Below, in pieces: positions 35,431 through 44,800 of a stretch of 64,000 nucleotides of DNA. The DNA is from Lyngbya sp. PCC 8106 (lineage in GTDB: Bacteria; Cyanobacteriota; Cyanobacteriia; Cyanobacteriales; Microcoleaceae). Below the pieces are notes generated by a model. That model was not told the origin of the DNA, ran no database searches, and saw only the letters and a list, made by a program, of their open reading frames with translations. The translations under genes and the position numbers were made by a program. Every line of letters starts with the position of its first letter. The stretch's first letter is position 1. Location: NCBI RefSeq assembly GCF_000169095.1, contig NZ_AAVU01000011.1:102739-166738 (forward strand). Reading direction: 5' to 3'.

Positions 35431-35616
35431 TTGACTCGACCTCCTTACTCGCAGAAGCTTGTTTTTTCCTACATCTTTGCGATTATTACGACAATTACAT
35501 TATTGGTCTGGATTCTCAGAGGTCTAGAGGTCTTGGCTTTTTTACCGGGGGTCGTGATCTGGATACTGCTGATGTTATCGATCACAATAGGAGTTCTCCG
35601 CCAGATTAGCCGATAG
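35431..35616 (+). CDS. Small two-helix membrane protein (61 aa)
   Basis: The product has two hydrophobic helices, LVFSYIFAIITTITLLVWIL and VLAFLPGVVIWILLMLSITI, joined by RGLEVL, and ends in VLRQISR. An upstream TTG at 35377 would extend it by 18 residues, but that places the start inside the terminator stem of giant gene 4. The TTG at 35431 has GACGAGG 8 nt upstream, so I prefer it. The function is unknown. It could be a real cyanobacterial small membrane protein; the TTG start keeps confidence moderate. Confidence 0.5.
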   Translation: MTRPPYSQKLVFSYIFAIITTITLLVWILRGLEVLAFLPGVVIWILLMLSITIGVLRQISR

Positions 35617-36487
35617 GAAAAGGCCATGATTGGCTAATCTATCGAGATCTAGATGAAAATTGACCCTTGGCGTTAGTATAGTTACTGGTAATATTGAAAT
35701 CTATCCTCAGAAGTGAGGTATTATCGCTTAAAATTTAATAATAATTGCTCTTGGGTCAGTCCCGACTATCGGAGGAAAACTTCTTAATCCCTGTTAAACA
35801 GAAGACGAATGTACTCTGAGGGATAGAAGCTTGGAAGTTGATCTTCTCCGAAGTTATGAGGTTGGTGTTTGACTCGAGCCAGCAAAAAAACCTAACTTCT
35901 GACTCAAATTTGTTTGGGTTTAAATCTGGCAACAAGTTGTAAGCTAGAACCAATAAAGTAATGAAGTCAATAGAACTCATCAATGCCTTCGCTATTTTTG
36001 AAAAGGGTTTAGAAGTTCTAAGTATTGGGTGAAACAATGGTTAGGGAATGCTGACCTAGACAACAGTACCCAAGGGCTGAAGTGAAACGGTAGAAGAACT
36101 GGGAACGCTAAAAGAGAGTTCCACTTCTGTTGATCAAGGGAAACTGGATTTAATCAGTGATGTCCACGAATCAAGAACAAGAATCTCTAGTTTCTAACGG
36201 GGAGAGTTTGTCAAAATTGTGGACTCATTGACCTGATAGTTGTAGTTTCCGGTATAATCAGCTTCTTGAAGCCCATCTTGAAATTGTTTCTGGACTCGCT
36301 GAAGTTAGTTCAATGGTTAGATGATCAGTTTTCTGGATCAACGACGAAGGAATGACTCAGCTTTTTAGAGAACAGAAACATTTCTACTTAACTTCGCTAT
36401 AAAACTCAAACAGGAACCCACAACCGTAGGTTCTAAAAAAACTTGAGTCAACAATTAAGTGTAGTTTTAGAAGAGAAAGGAGAAACA
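35617..36487. other. Long gap before rpsU
   Basis: I see no supported gene in these 871 nt. A 93-codon minus-strand frame (35756-36037) has no recognisable motif and unconvincing codon use. A possible promoter, TTGACC (36228) and TATAAT (36253) with a long 19-nt spacer, could drive rpsU with a leader of about 220 nt. Confidence 0.45.
36228..36258 (+). promoter_or_regulatory. Candidate rpsU promoter
   Basis: TTGACC at 36228-36233 and a perfect TATAAT at 36253-36258 are separated by 19 nt, two more than the ideal spacing. Confidence 0.35.
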
Positions 36488-36685
36488 ATGACCCAAGTGA
36501 TCCTGGGTGAAAACGAACAACTCGAATCAGCACTACGTCGCTTTAAGCGTGAAGTTTCAAAAGCGGGTATCTTAGCAGACGTGAGAAAGAAGCGTCATTT
36601 TGAAACCCCCCCTGAAAGACGTAAACGCAAAGCCATCGCCAACCAGCGCCAGAGAAGGGCTATGCGTAAAAAGACGACGTTTTAG
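36488..36685 (+). CDS. rpsU: 30S ribosomal protein S21
   Basis: The 65-aa product ([20 protein letters not shown], then [24 protein letters not shown] and a basic tail) is a clear bacterial S21. S21 helps the small subunit bind mRNA. A TTG 15 codons upstream is in frame, but the ATG at 36488 follows AAAGGAGAAACA, a strong ribosome binding site, and gives the normal length and N-terminus. The gene stands alone, convergent with radA. Confidence 0.95.
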   Translation: MTQVILGENEQLESALRRFKREVSKAGILADVRKKRHFETPPERRKRKAIANQRQRRAMRKKTTF

Positions 36686-36718
36686 AGAGATCACGACTAA
36701 ATTTTTAAGTTTTTTTAT

Positions 36719-36750
36719 CCCCTTGTCATTCTGTTAGAGAAGATGAGGGG
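36719..36750. terminator. Terminator between convergent rpsU and radA
   Basis: CCCCTTGTC pairs with GATGAGGGG (two G-T pairs) across a 14-nt loop. T-rich sequence lies on both sides (AAGTTTTTTTATC before, CTGTTTGTTGTTTTTCC after), so it may serve both genes. Confidence 0.55.
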
Positions 36751-36767
36751 CTGTTTGTTGTTTTTCC

Positions 36768-38462
36768 CTAAAAATCTGGGACTTCGGAGTGATCAACCTC
36801 AGAAGAACTCGCCTCAGAAGAACTTGCAGGAGTTGGACTTCCCATTGTTGCGGGTTGAGAGGGTATAGACGCAATAATCGCATCCAACACTTTACCCACG
36901 GGGATAATTTGCATTCCTAAATCCGCCGGATTTTGACCTTTGGGAATAATCGCCCGTTTAAACCCTAATTTTGCGGCTTCTCGTAGGCGTAACTCCAACT
37001 GAGAAACGGGTCGAACTTGACCTCCTAATCCCACTTCTCCGAGTAAAATTGTCCGAGGGTCAACCATGCGATCGCGAAAACTCGCTACAATGGCGATCGC
37101 AATCCCTAAGTCTGCTGCGGGTTCTTCCACTTTCAAGCCTCCGACTGAAGCCACATAAGCATCTAACTTCGACAAAGGAATTCCGACCCGTTTCTCTAAA
37201 ACCGCTAAAATTTGCAATAAACGACTACTATCAACCCCAGTCGCCGCCCGACGCGCAGACCCAAAACTAGCGGGACTCACCAACGCTTGTAACTCCACGA
37301 CAATTGGACGAGTCCCTTCCATAGAAACAACGGTAGAAGTTCCGGGTGCAAATTCTTCTCGATTTCCTAAGAATAATTCCGAGGGATTAAGAACTTCCAT
37401 TAAACCATCGGCGACCATTTCAAAAACCCCGATTTCGTGAGTCGCCCCAAAGCGATTTTTCATGGAACGGAGTAACCGATGAGAGGCAAATCTATCCCCC
37501 TCAAAATACAAGACTGTATCCACTAAATGTTCTAAAACTCTCGGCCCTGCTAAAGCCCCATCTTTAGTCACATGACCAACAACAAATAAGGTAATATTCT
37601 CTCGTTTGGCAACTTGCATTAAAGCCGAAGTACATTCTCGGACTTGAGCAACAGAACCGGGCGCAGAAGTTAAACTTGAAAAGAATATTGTTTGAATACT
37701 ATCAATAATCGCTAATTGAGGTTGAAGAGATTCTAATTCTCTCAAAATCATTTCTAAATCGGTTTCAGGAAGAAGATATAATTCTGGCTCTGTTTCTTCT
37801 ACGTTCTCAGGAGATGAATGACCATTACTTCCATTTGTTTTTTCAGTTTTTTCAGGCTGAGAAGATGGTGTTTTGGGTTTTTGAGATTTTAATTCTTCTG
37901 TAAACGGATCACCTTCACGATCAGGGTTTTGCAAAGAAGATTCTTGTGGTTTTGAGTCGCCATTGTGAAAGTCTACATCTTCAGGTTTTGGCCCAACTCC
38001 CAAACGTTGCGATCGCAATTTTACCTGTTGTCCAGATTCTTCGGCAGAAACATACAAAACCCGAGTTCTTTGAGACAGAGTATTCGCCACCTGTAACAGT
38101 AAAGTTGACTTTCCAATTCCCGGTTCTCCCCCAATTAAAACCAAAGAACCCGGTACAATCCCTCCCCCTAAAACCCGATCAAGTTCTCCATACCCGGAAG
38201 ACATTCTAGACTGGGTTTGATCGGCGATTTGAGAGAGTTTAAAAGAAGATCGAGGTTGTCCTTTCGAGGGCGAATCAACCCGGGAGGCATCTTTTTCTTC
38301 CTTTAAGGTACTCCAACTAAATCGCTGTAGAGAAGGTGAGGTTTGGGTTTCAATTTGTTCTTCTAAAGAGTTCCAAGCGTGACAACTCGGACATCTGCCA
38401 AAATATTGAGGAAACTCGGCTCCACATTCGTGACAAACATATTGAATTCGCTGCTTTGGCAT
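36768..38462 (-). CDS. radA: DNA repair protein RadA/Sms
   Basis: The protein processes branched recombination intermediates as a ring helicase. The zinc finger has Cys 10, 13, 24 and 27 (CHECG...RCPSC). A RecA-like core carries Walker A GGEPGIGKST at 111-119, Walker B LAIIDSIQT and the RadA-specific KNRFG motif. A Lon-protease-like C-terminal domain is present. Length is 564 aa against about 450-520 for most members. The extra length is a Ser/Glu/Pro-rich insert at about residues 155-230 (LQNPDREGDPF, KTPSSQPEKTEKTNG), inside the RecA core between Walker A and Walker B, plus a short acidic tail. The insert looks disordered. It faces rpaB divergently across 465 nt, an arrangement I recall in other cyanobacteria. 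Confidence 0.95.
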   Translation of the reverse strand: MPKQRIQYVCHECGAEFPQYFGRCPSCHAWNSLEEQIETQTSPSLQRFSWSTLKEEKDASRVDSPSKGQPRSSFKLSQIADQTQSRMSSGYGELDRVLGGGIVPGSLVLIGGEPGIGKSTLLLQVANTLSQRTRVLYVSAEESGQQVKLRSQRLGVGPKPEDVDFHNGDSKPQESSLQNPDREGDPFTEELKSQKPKTPSSQPEKTEKTNGSNGHSSPENVEETEPELYLLPETDLEMILRELESLQPQLAIIDSIQTIFFSSLTSAPGSVAQVRECTSALMQVAKRENITLFVVGHVTKDGALAGPRVLEHLVDTVLYFEGDRFASHRLLRSMKNRFGATHEIGVFEMVADGLMEVLNPSELFLGNREEFAPGTSTVVSMEGTRPIVVELQALVSPASFGSARRAATGVDSSRLLQILAVLEKRVGIPLSKLDAYVASVGGLKVEEPAADLGIAIAIVASFRDRMVDPRTILLGEVGLGGQVRPVSQLELRLREAAKLGFKRAIIPKGQNPADLGMQIIPVGKVLDAIIASIPSQPATMGSPTPASSSEASSSEVDHSEVPDF

Positions 38463-38927
38463 TGCTTAAAATCAATTGATGTAGACAGGTTGAACGTTCA
38501 AGTTTAGAATGGACTCGATCTTCACAAAATCGCAAATCAATCAGACCGGGGCTATTTGTGATTCCCATTCATCGAGACTGAACAGCAATAACTCATGCTC
38601 AACGCTGAGTTCAAGGATAAAAAAAATCTAAAATTCTCGTCGCTTCTAATTTTACCGGGAAATCCCACTCTCTAGTCATTTGTTCCTAGACTACATGAGC
38701 AAATGGGATTTGTGCTAGCCGTATCGTTAAGCTAAGTTACACTGAGAGAATTCTTGCAGGTTCTATTAATGATAGGGTAAAAAAATAAACATATTTGTCA
38801 AACAAACTGTGATTACACAACAACCGACTCTGTTGTAGACTTGAGTTTCCGTTTTCCCGGTGAGCAAGTCTGGGTAGGGTTGTATCAAAAAAGTCGCTTA
38901 ATGTAACAAAGGGATTGGTGAAGTCAA
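38463..38927. other. Divergent radA-rpaB promoter region
   Basis: The 465 nt hold no supported gene. The sequence GTTACATT (reverse strand, 38900-38907), 20 nt before the rpaB start, fits one half of the HLR1 box that RpaB binds; a well-placed second half is not visible. A near match, GTTACACT, lies on the plus strand just after 38730. Confidence 0.4.
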
Positions 38928-39659
38928 TTGGAAAATCATAAAGAAAAAATACTGGTTGTTGATGATGAAGCAAGTATCCGTCGGATTCTAGAGACTCGTC
39001 TCTCGATGATTGGTTATGATGTGGTGACGGCCGCTGATGGAGAAGAAGCTTTAGAGACTTTTCGGAAAACAGAACCCGATTTGGTGGTTTTGGATGTGAT
39101 GATGCCTAAACTAGATGGTTATGGGGTCTGTCAGGAGTTACGAAAAGAATCGGATATTCCCATCATTATGCTAACGGCTTTGGGAGATGTCGCTGATCGG
39201 ATTACAGGACTTGAATTAGGGGCTGATGATTATGTCGTTAAACCCTTCTCTCCGAAGGAACTAGAGGCGAGAATTCGCTCGGTATTACGTCGGATTGACA
39301 AAAATGGGGCTTCTGGGATTCCCAGTTCAGGAGTCATCCAAGTCGCTACAATTAGAATTGACACGAACAAACGTCAAGTCTACAAGGGTGATGAACGGAT
39401 TCGTCTGACGGGAATGGAATTTAGTCTTTTGGAGTTGTTGGTTAGTCGTTCGGGTGAACCGTTTTCCCGCTCGGAAATTTTACAGGAAGTTTGGGGATAT
39501 ACCCCAGAACGTCATGTTGATACGCGGGTTGTCGATGTTCACATTTCTCGCTTGAGAGCCAAATTAGAAGAAGACCCCAGTAATCCCGAATTGATTCTGA
39601 CTGCACGGGGTACGGGTTATCTGTTTCAACGTATTATAGAACCAGGAGAAGTCGGATAA
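38928..39659 (+). CDS. rpaB: OmpR-family response regulator RpaB (Ycf27)
   Basis: The 243-aa protein is nearly identical, in my memory, to cyanobacterial RpaB: KILVVDDEASIRRILETRL, phospho-acceptor Asp in VVLDVMMPKLDGYG, TALG, and KPFSPKEL, then a winged-helix domain (LTGMEFSLLELL, RHVDTRVVDVHISRLR). RpaB, with the kinase NblS, represses high-light genes and controls photosynthetic gene expression through HLR1 boxes. The start is TTG at 38928; MENHKEK is the conserved N-terminus and no closer ATG gives it. Spacing of 66 nt to the next gene suggests a shared transcript with 39726 and 40428. Confidence 0.93.
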   Translation: MENHKEKILVVDDEASIRRILETRLSMIGYDVVTAADGEEALETFRKTEPDLVVLDVMMPKLDGYGVCQELRKESDIPIIMLTALGDVADRITGLELGADDYVVKPFSPKELEARIRSVLRRIDKNGASGIPSSGVIQVATIRIDTNKRQVYKGDERIRLTGMEFSLLELLVSRSGEPFSRSEILQEVWGYTPERHVDTRVVDVHISRLRAKLEEDPSNPELILTARGTGYLFQRIIEPGEVG

Positions 39660-39725
39660 TCATAGATTGAGCCGCAGTAGGTTTAAGGCATTTCTGGCTC
39701 AACTATCGATTAATGGGATTCTTCT

Positions 39726-40400
39726 GTGTTACTGATCACGCAAAAGATGGCTAAATCTGATCCCAATCGAGTGTTAAGACTTCTGCCGATAGTCGCGGGC
39801 GGATTGGGAGGGACGTTGTTGTTGGTGAATCGTATTCTCACCCCGCAAATATTGGACTCACAAGCGCGTTCTGATGCTTTAGGGGTTATTTTGAGTGCTG
39901 TCCTGATTTTGACAGGCTTGCTGTGGCAACAAGTTCAACCCAAACCTCCCGATACTGTTGATCTGATTGGGGAAACTGGATTTGAGTTTCAACCGGATTT
40001 GTCAGAGGCGGTGAAAACAGAATTGGCTTGGGCAACTCATCTGCTGTTAACAAATACGGTTACTCGGTCAGTTGTTGTTTATTATCAAGGTCAAGTCTTG
40101 CTGCGTCGGGGGGTTTTGGGCAAAAATCCCCAAGTTAAACCGGGTGCAATTCTGCAACGAGTTTTAGAAACACAAAAGCCTGTTTATTTGGTGAAACTTG
40201 CTCTTTATCCAGGGCAAATTGAGTTTGATTATTTACCTGAAAATACGCAAGGGGTTATTTGTCAACCTTTAGGTGATCAAGGGGTTTTAATCCTGGGGGC
40301 GAATGCACCTCGGAGTTATACCCAACAAGATGAAAAATGGGTTGAAGGAATTGCAGATAAGCTGGAAAATACTCTCGGTCAATCCTTGACTAAAAAGTAA
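39726..40400 (+). CDS. Cofactor assembly of complex C subunit B (CCB2/CCB4-like)
   Basis: The 224-aa product has two membrane helices near the N-terminus (LLPIVAGGLGGTLLLVNRI; ALGVILSAVLILTGLLW) and a soluble domain related to CCB proteins (DUF2930). CCB proteins attach haem ci covalently to cytochrome b6 in the b6f complex. Recognition rests on the helix layout, the QVQPKPPDTVDL linker, VVVYYQGQVLLRRG and the neighbourhood: this gene follows rpaB in several cyanobacteria as I recall. The first GTG/ATG choice is uncertain: an internal ATG (MAKSDPNR) eight residues in could be the true start. Confidence 0.75.
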   Translation: MLLITQKMAKSDPNRVLRLLPIVAGGLGGTLLLVNRILTPQILDSQARSDALGVILSAVLILTGLLWQQVQPKPPDTVDLIGETGFEFQPDLSEAVKTELAWATHLLLTNTVTRSVVVYYQGQVLLRRGVLGKNPQVKPGAILQRVLETQKPVYLVKLALYPGQIEFDYLPENTQGVICQPLGDQGVLILGANAPRSYTQQDEKWVEGIADKLENTLGQSLTKK

Positions 40401-40427
40401 TTACTGAAATTTTAGGCTTTAATCCCA

Positions 40428-40949
40428 ATGTTAGTTTTATACTGTATTTTGGTTCTCGTGATGCTGGTCGGGATTATCGGTGCGGTTGTTCCAGCGATTC
40501 CCGGTTCTAGCTTGATTTTAGGTGCAATTTTAGTTTGGGGTGTGGTGAATGGGTTTACAGAAATCGGTTGGGCGTTAGGAACTGCGGTTGCTGTATTATT
40601 ATTGAGTGTCGGGGTGGATTTTCTCAGCGCTTATCTCGGCGCCCAACAAGCAGGCGCAAGCCGTTGGGGTCAAATTGGGGCGATAATTGGCTTTATTGTG
40701 GGATTTTTTGGGCTTTTACCCGCTTTACCCCTTGGTGGTCCTCTTTTAGGGATAATCGTTGGGCCGTTGTTGGGGGCGATGATTGGTGAGTTTCTCTATC
40801 GCAAAGATCTAGAATTTAACGCTAGAATTCAGCTAGCATTTCGAGCCGCTATTGGTATTGTTGTCGGAACGCTTGTGGGGAATCTAATTCAAGGAATTTT
40901 AGCGCTGGCTTGTGTTATTGTTTTTTTAGTCACAACCTGGCCGTTCTAA
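40428..40949 (+). CDS. DUF456-type membrane protein
   Basis: The 173-aa product is almost wholly hydrophobic, with Gly-rich helices: LVMLVGIIGAVVPAIPGSSL, VGVDFLSAYLGAQQAGAS, IGAIIGFIVGFFGLLPALPLGG and a repeat-like second half (GPLLGAMIGEFL). The PAIPGSSLI and LGAxxxGASRWG motifs are typical of DUF456 proteins. Function unknown. It follows the CCB-like gene by 27 nt, so the two are probably cotranscribed with rpaB. Confidence 0.8.
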   Translation: MLVLYCILVLVMLVGIIGAVVPAIPGSSLILGAILVWGVVNGFTEIGWALGTAVAVLLLSVGVDFLSAYLGAQQAGASRWGQIGAIIGFIVGFFGLLPALPLGGPLLGIIVGPLLGAMIGEFLYRKDLEFNARIQLAFRAAIGIVVGTLVGNLIQGILALACVIVFLVTTWPF

Positions 40950-41016
40950 CGGTGTTCTCAACACTTGAAGACTTTAACAGGATTAACTTTAGATTAAGTC
41001 AAACTTTGTCGTTTCA

Positions 41017-41418
41017 ATGGATATTGTTGTAGAATCAACAGAGGCTTTTAAACAAGACCTCACCGCTTTTAGTGAGTCAGAACAATCAGTCATTCTCGAA
41101 CAAATTCAGCAAGGTATACCTCGACTTTTTGAAGATCAAACGTTTCACCAAAGACGTCTTCATCAATTTTATACCTTTAATCTTCCTGATCATTCTGCCT
41201 CCTCTCTCTATTCTTTTATTGTAAATTATCGAATTCGAGTGGTTCTAACCTGGGATGATGATCCAATTTTTGAACGAACATTAATCACTTTATTTCGAGT
41301 CGTTGAGAGTCAAACAATTGCTGAAGTTTATCAACAAGTCGGCGAACAAATTTATCAGCCTATTTTCACCAGTGAAATACTAACCTTAGCCAAGCCAGTC
41401 ATTACTCATGATTCCTGA
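41017..41418 (+). CDS. Unknown protein, possibly RelE/ParE-like
   Basis: The 133-aa protein has a VVESTEAFKQDLTAFSE start, a central RRLHQFYTFNL, an IVNYRIRVVLTWDDDPIF segment and a TLFRVV strand. That order (helices, then a Lys/Arg-rich strand with a 'YRIRVVLTW' core) resembles the RelE/ParE toxin fold, but the match is weak. Its stop overlaps the start of the next gene by 11 nt, which indicates coupled translation. There is no helix-turn-helix antitoxin beside it, so a normal toxin-antitoxin pair is not shown. Confidence 0.55.
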   Translation: MDIVVESTEAFKQDLTAFSESEQSVILEQIQQGIPRLFEDQTFHQRRLHQFYTFNLPDHSASSLYSFIVNYRIRVVLTWDDDPIFERTLITLFRVVESQTIAEVYQQVGEQIYQPIFTSEILTLAKPVITHDS

Positions 41419-41749
41419 AAATAATCCTCCCTCGATTATTGATAACTTGGGAATAATTCGTCGAGCGTTTCAGGTTTTACCCGATGAACTGAGGTTGCGC
41501 TTTCTAGCCATTTTAGCTGAACTGGAAAATCCCGACTGTTATCAGAAAAAACGTTTTCCTCAAGCCAACTTAAAGCGAGTTTTAGGAACTCAACTCCCGC
41601 TTTATACAGCTAATATTGATACACGGGGAGACTGGAAACTCTATCTTTATTATGCGGAGGGAACACTCTATCTCAAGGAACTGACCTGTTCTCAAAAAAC
41701 TCCATCTTCAGATTCTTTATCTGAGATCATAGAATTGAATGAGTTTTAG
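41408..41749 (+). CDS. Unknown protein, partner of the gene upstream
   Basis: The 113-aa protein starts MIPENNPPSIIDNLGIIRRA with the start codon inside the previous gene, so the two form one unit. The first half is helical (FQVLPDELRLRFLAILAELE); the second half has strands (RVLGTQLPLYTANID, WKLYLYYAEGTLYLKELTC) reminiscent of a compact alpha-beta toxin-like fold. I do not recognise the family. It is convergent with the CHAT gene. Confidence 0.55.
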   Translation: MIPENNPPSIIDNLGIIRRAFQVLPDELRLRFLAILAELENPDCYQKKRFPQANLKRVLGTQLPLYTANIDTRGDWKLYLYYAEGTLYLKELTCSQKTPSSDSLSEIIELNEF

Positions 41750-41830
41750 TTTCTGTTTCTATTGGGTTATCTCTACTCTGTCTATTAATTCTTCTAAAAG
41801 TGTAGCCATAGGCAAAAGACAGAAAGAAGG

Positions 41831-44800
41831 TTAAGGATGAGAAAGTCCAGTTTTCCATTCTCCCTGAAACACAAACGCCGCCCAAAAATAGGGAGAATTA
41901 TAGTGATCAGATTGAAGCATTTCTAACTGAACTTCTCGCATTGCTGTAGCTGGATTTGAACCTGTTTCTAATATTTTTTGATAATAATTTTGCATCAATT
42001 CCGAAGTCGAATTATCAGCAACCGCCCACAAACTCACCACAACTCGTTCGGCGCCGGCATACATAAATCCCCTCGTTAAACTCACCAATCCTTCGCCCCG
42101 AATATCCTGACCAATTCCGGTTTGACAAGCACTTAATACCACTAAATCAGCCGATAGCGTTAAATTAAAAATATCACTTAATTGTAAAAATCCCGCTTTT
42201 TCTGTTCCTTGTTCATCATATAAAGAAAACACCAATCCTGATAATTCTGGTTGGGTTTCATTTAAGAGTCCGTGGGTGGCAAAATGAACGATTTGATATT
42301 GAGATAAATTAGAATCCGTTGCAGTTTTTCGGTTAGCATTAAAATCCAGTGCTAATCGTTCTAAATTGTCAGGAACTAACGCTAAAATGGCTTCCGCTTC
42401 TTGGCGAGTGTGTTGCAAACGACCAAAAGATTTACCCAGAAAATCCTCTAGAGATTGTCTTAATACGATTGTATTAACATCATTTGTTTCGGTTTTTGTT
42501 GATGATGCAATTTGAAAACGGGGGTCATTTTGTTCAAAAACGGGGTCAGCAATAACTACAACTTTTTTTGGGGCGGGTGTTCGTCCTTGAACTTGTTCTC
42601 GGAGAATTGCTAAACTGGAAGCGGAAGGTAATGTGATAATTTCATGCTGAACAATTAAGGGTTTGTAACCCCCCTCAGTCCCCCCTAAAAGGAGGGAAGA
42701 ATTATCACTTTTCTGACTCCCCTCGCCTTCGTTTGAAGTTAGTTTAGCCCCCCTAGCCCCCCAAATTTGGGGGGAACTAATCTTTTCAAATTTCTCTATA
42801 ATACCCAAATTGTTGGAAGTCATGGACGTAGTTTTCAAGGTTTGGGGGGAATTCATCTTTTCAAAGTCTCCCATCTTTCCAAGTCCCCCATCTATGGAAG
42901 CCCCCATTATTGGGGGTTTGGGGGCGGAGGGATTTAGGGGGCGAGAAACAGGGCTAGAAACGGGGCTAGAAATTGGTAACGCCGCAAAGGGAACAGTTTG
43001 TAAAATCCCATCCCCAACGATAACTAACCGTTTATTTCCCAACTGATTGATAACCGGAGATAATAAAATTTGACTCAATTTTTCACCCGAGGGCGGAACT
43101 ACAGCCAGAGATTGAATTTCTTCTAAAAAAGATGTTGCTAACGCTTCAATATCTGAACGTTTGGGGAGTTGATAACTTTTAACCTCCGTTGTACTCACCA
43201 ACCATAAAAAACTGCGTTCAGTTCCCAACGAATAAACTAATAAAAGCGTTTCATCATCGAGAACTTGTTGTTGAATTTCTGAGGCGGTTAACGGTTCGGG
43301 ATAGTTTAAATTGGCATATTGGGGACTATTGCGTTTGATTTCAACTTCTAGGTTTTGGAGTTCACGGCGAACCGCTTCAATTTCTTGCTTTAATTCATCA
43401 ATATTTCGTTCCCCCGGATTGAGTTGTCGAGTTTGGTCTAACGCATTCAGTCGTTGCAATAAACTCTTTTCTCTTGCCAACAATTGCGGGTCAACCCCTT
43501 TTTTAATATCCGCCCCCGACTCCGCCAAAATATCTAATAAACTTCTCGCCCGACCCCGTTCGCTGGCGTGTAATGCTTTGGCATCATAACCTTGATTGGG
43601 GTTTTGTTGGTGCAACTCCATCAATAAATCAATATAAAATTCATAATAACCATAAACAGTGGCAAAGTAGGTTGTTCGCAGGTCTTGACTAATAATTTTG
43701 GTGCGGAGTTCTTCAATAATATTAATGGCTAATTCCATATCGATTAAGGCTTCGGTGAGGTTGCCTTGATTGCGTTTCAGGAGGGCAAAATTATAGAGAG
43801 TAGCCGCTTCCCCCGCCTTATCCCCCACCTGTCGCGTTAAAGGAAGGGATTGGTTGAGGTAATCGAGGGCTTGTTGTTTGTCTCCCAAATCATCGTAGAC
43901 ACGGCCAATATTGTTGAGAGTAGTCGCTTCCTGTCTTTTATCACCCACCTGTCGCGATAGAGGAAGAGATTGGTTGTAGAAATCGAGGGCTTGTTGTTTG
44001 TCTCCCAAATCATTGTAGACACCGCCAATATTGTTGAGAGTAACCGCTTCCCCCGCTTTATTCCCCACTTGTCGCCTTAGGGAAAGGGATTGGTTGTAGT
44101 ATTCAAGGGCTTGTTGAGAGTCTCCCAAATCATCGTAGACACTGCCAATATTGTTGAGGGTGGCAGCAACACCTGCTTTAATTCCCACCTGTCGCGTTAG
44201 GGAAAGGGATTGGTTGAAGTAATTGAGCGCCCGTTGAGAGTCTCCCAAAGTATAGTAGACACCGCCAATATTGTTGAGGGTGTTAGCTTCCCCCTCTTTA
44301 TCCCCTACCTGTCGCCTTAAAGGAAGGGATTGGTTGTAGAAGTCGAGGGCTTGCTGTTTGTCTCCCAAAGCATCGTAGACAGCGCCAATATTGTTGAGGG
44401 TCGCGGCTTCGAGTGCTTTATTCCCCACTTGTCGCGATAGAGGAAGGGATTGGTTGTAGAAATCGAGCGCAATTTGTTTGTCTCCCAAAGCATCGTAGAC
44501 AGCGCCAATATTGCTGAGAGTGTTAGCTTCCCCCGCTTTATCCCCCACTTGTCGCGATAGAGGTAGGGATTGGTTGTAGTAATCGAGGGCGGTTTGTCTG
44601 TCTCCCAAAGCATTGTAGACAAGGCCAATATTGTTGAGGGTGTTAGCTTCGAGTGCTTTATCCCCCACCTGTTGCCTTAGGGAAAGGGATTGGTTGTAGT
44701 AATTGAGTGCCTGTTGAGAGTCCCCTAAAGCATCGTAGACAGCGCCAATATTGCTGAGGATAGTAGCTTCCCCCGCTTTATCCCCCACCTGTCGCCATAG

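Noticed and set aside
35756..36037. 93-codon minus-strand frame before rpsU
   Set aside because: No motif, no ribosome binding site, and amino acid composition of random AT-rich DNA.
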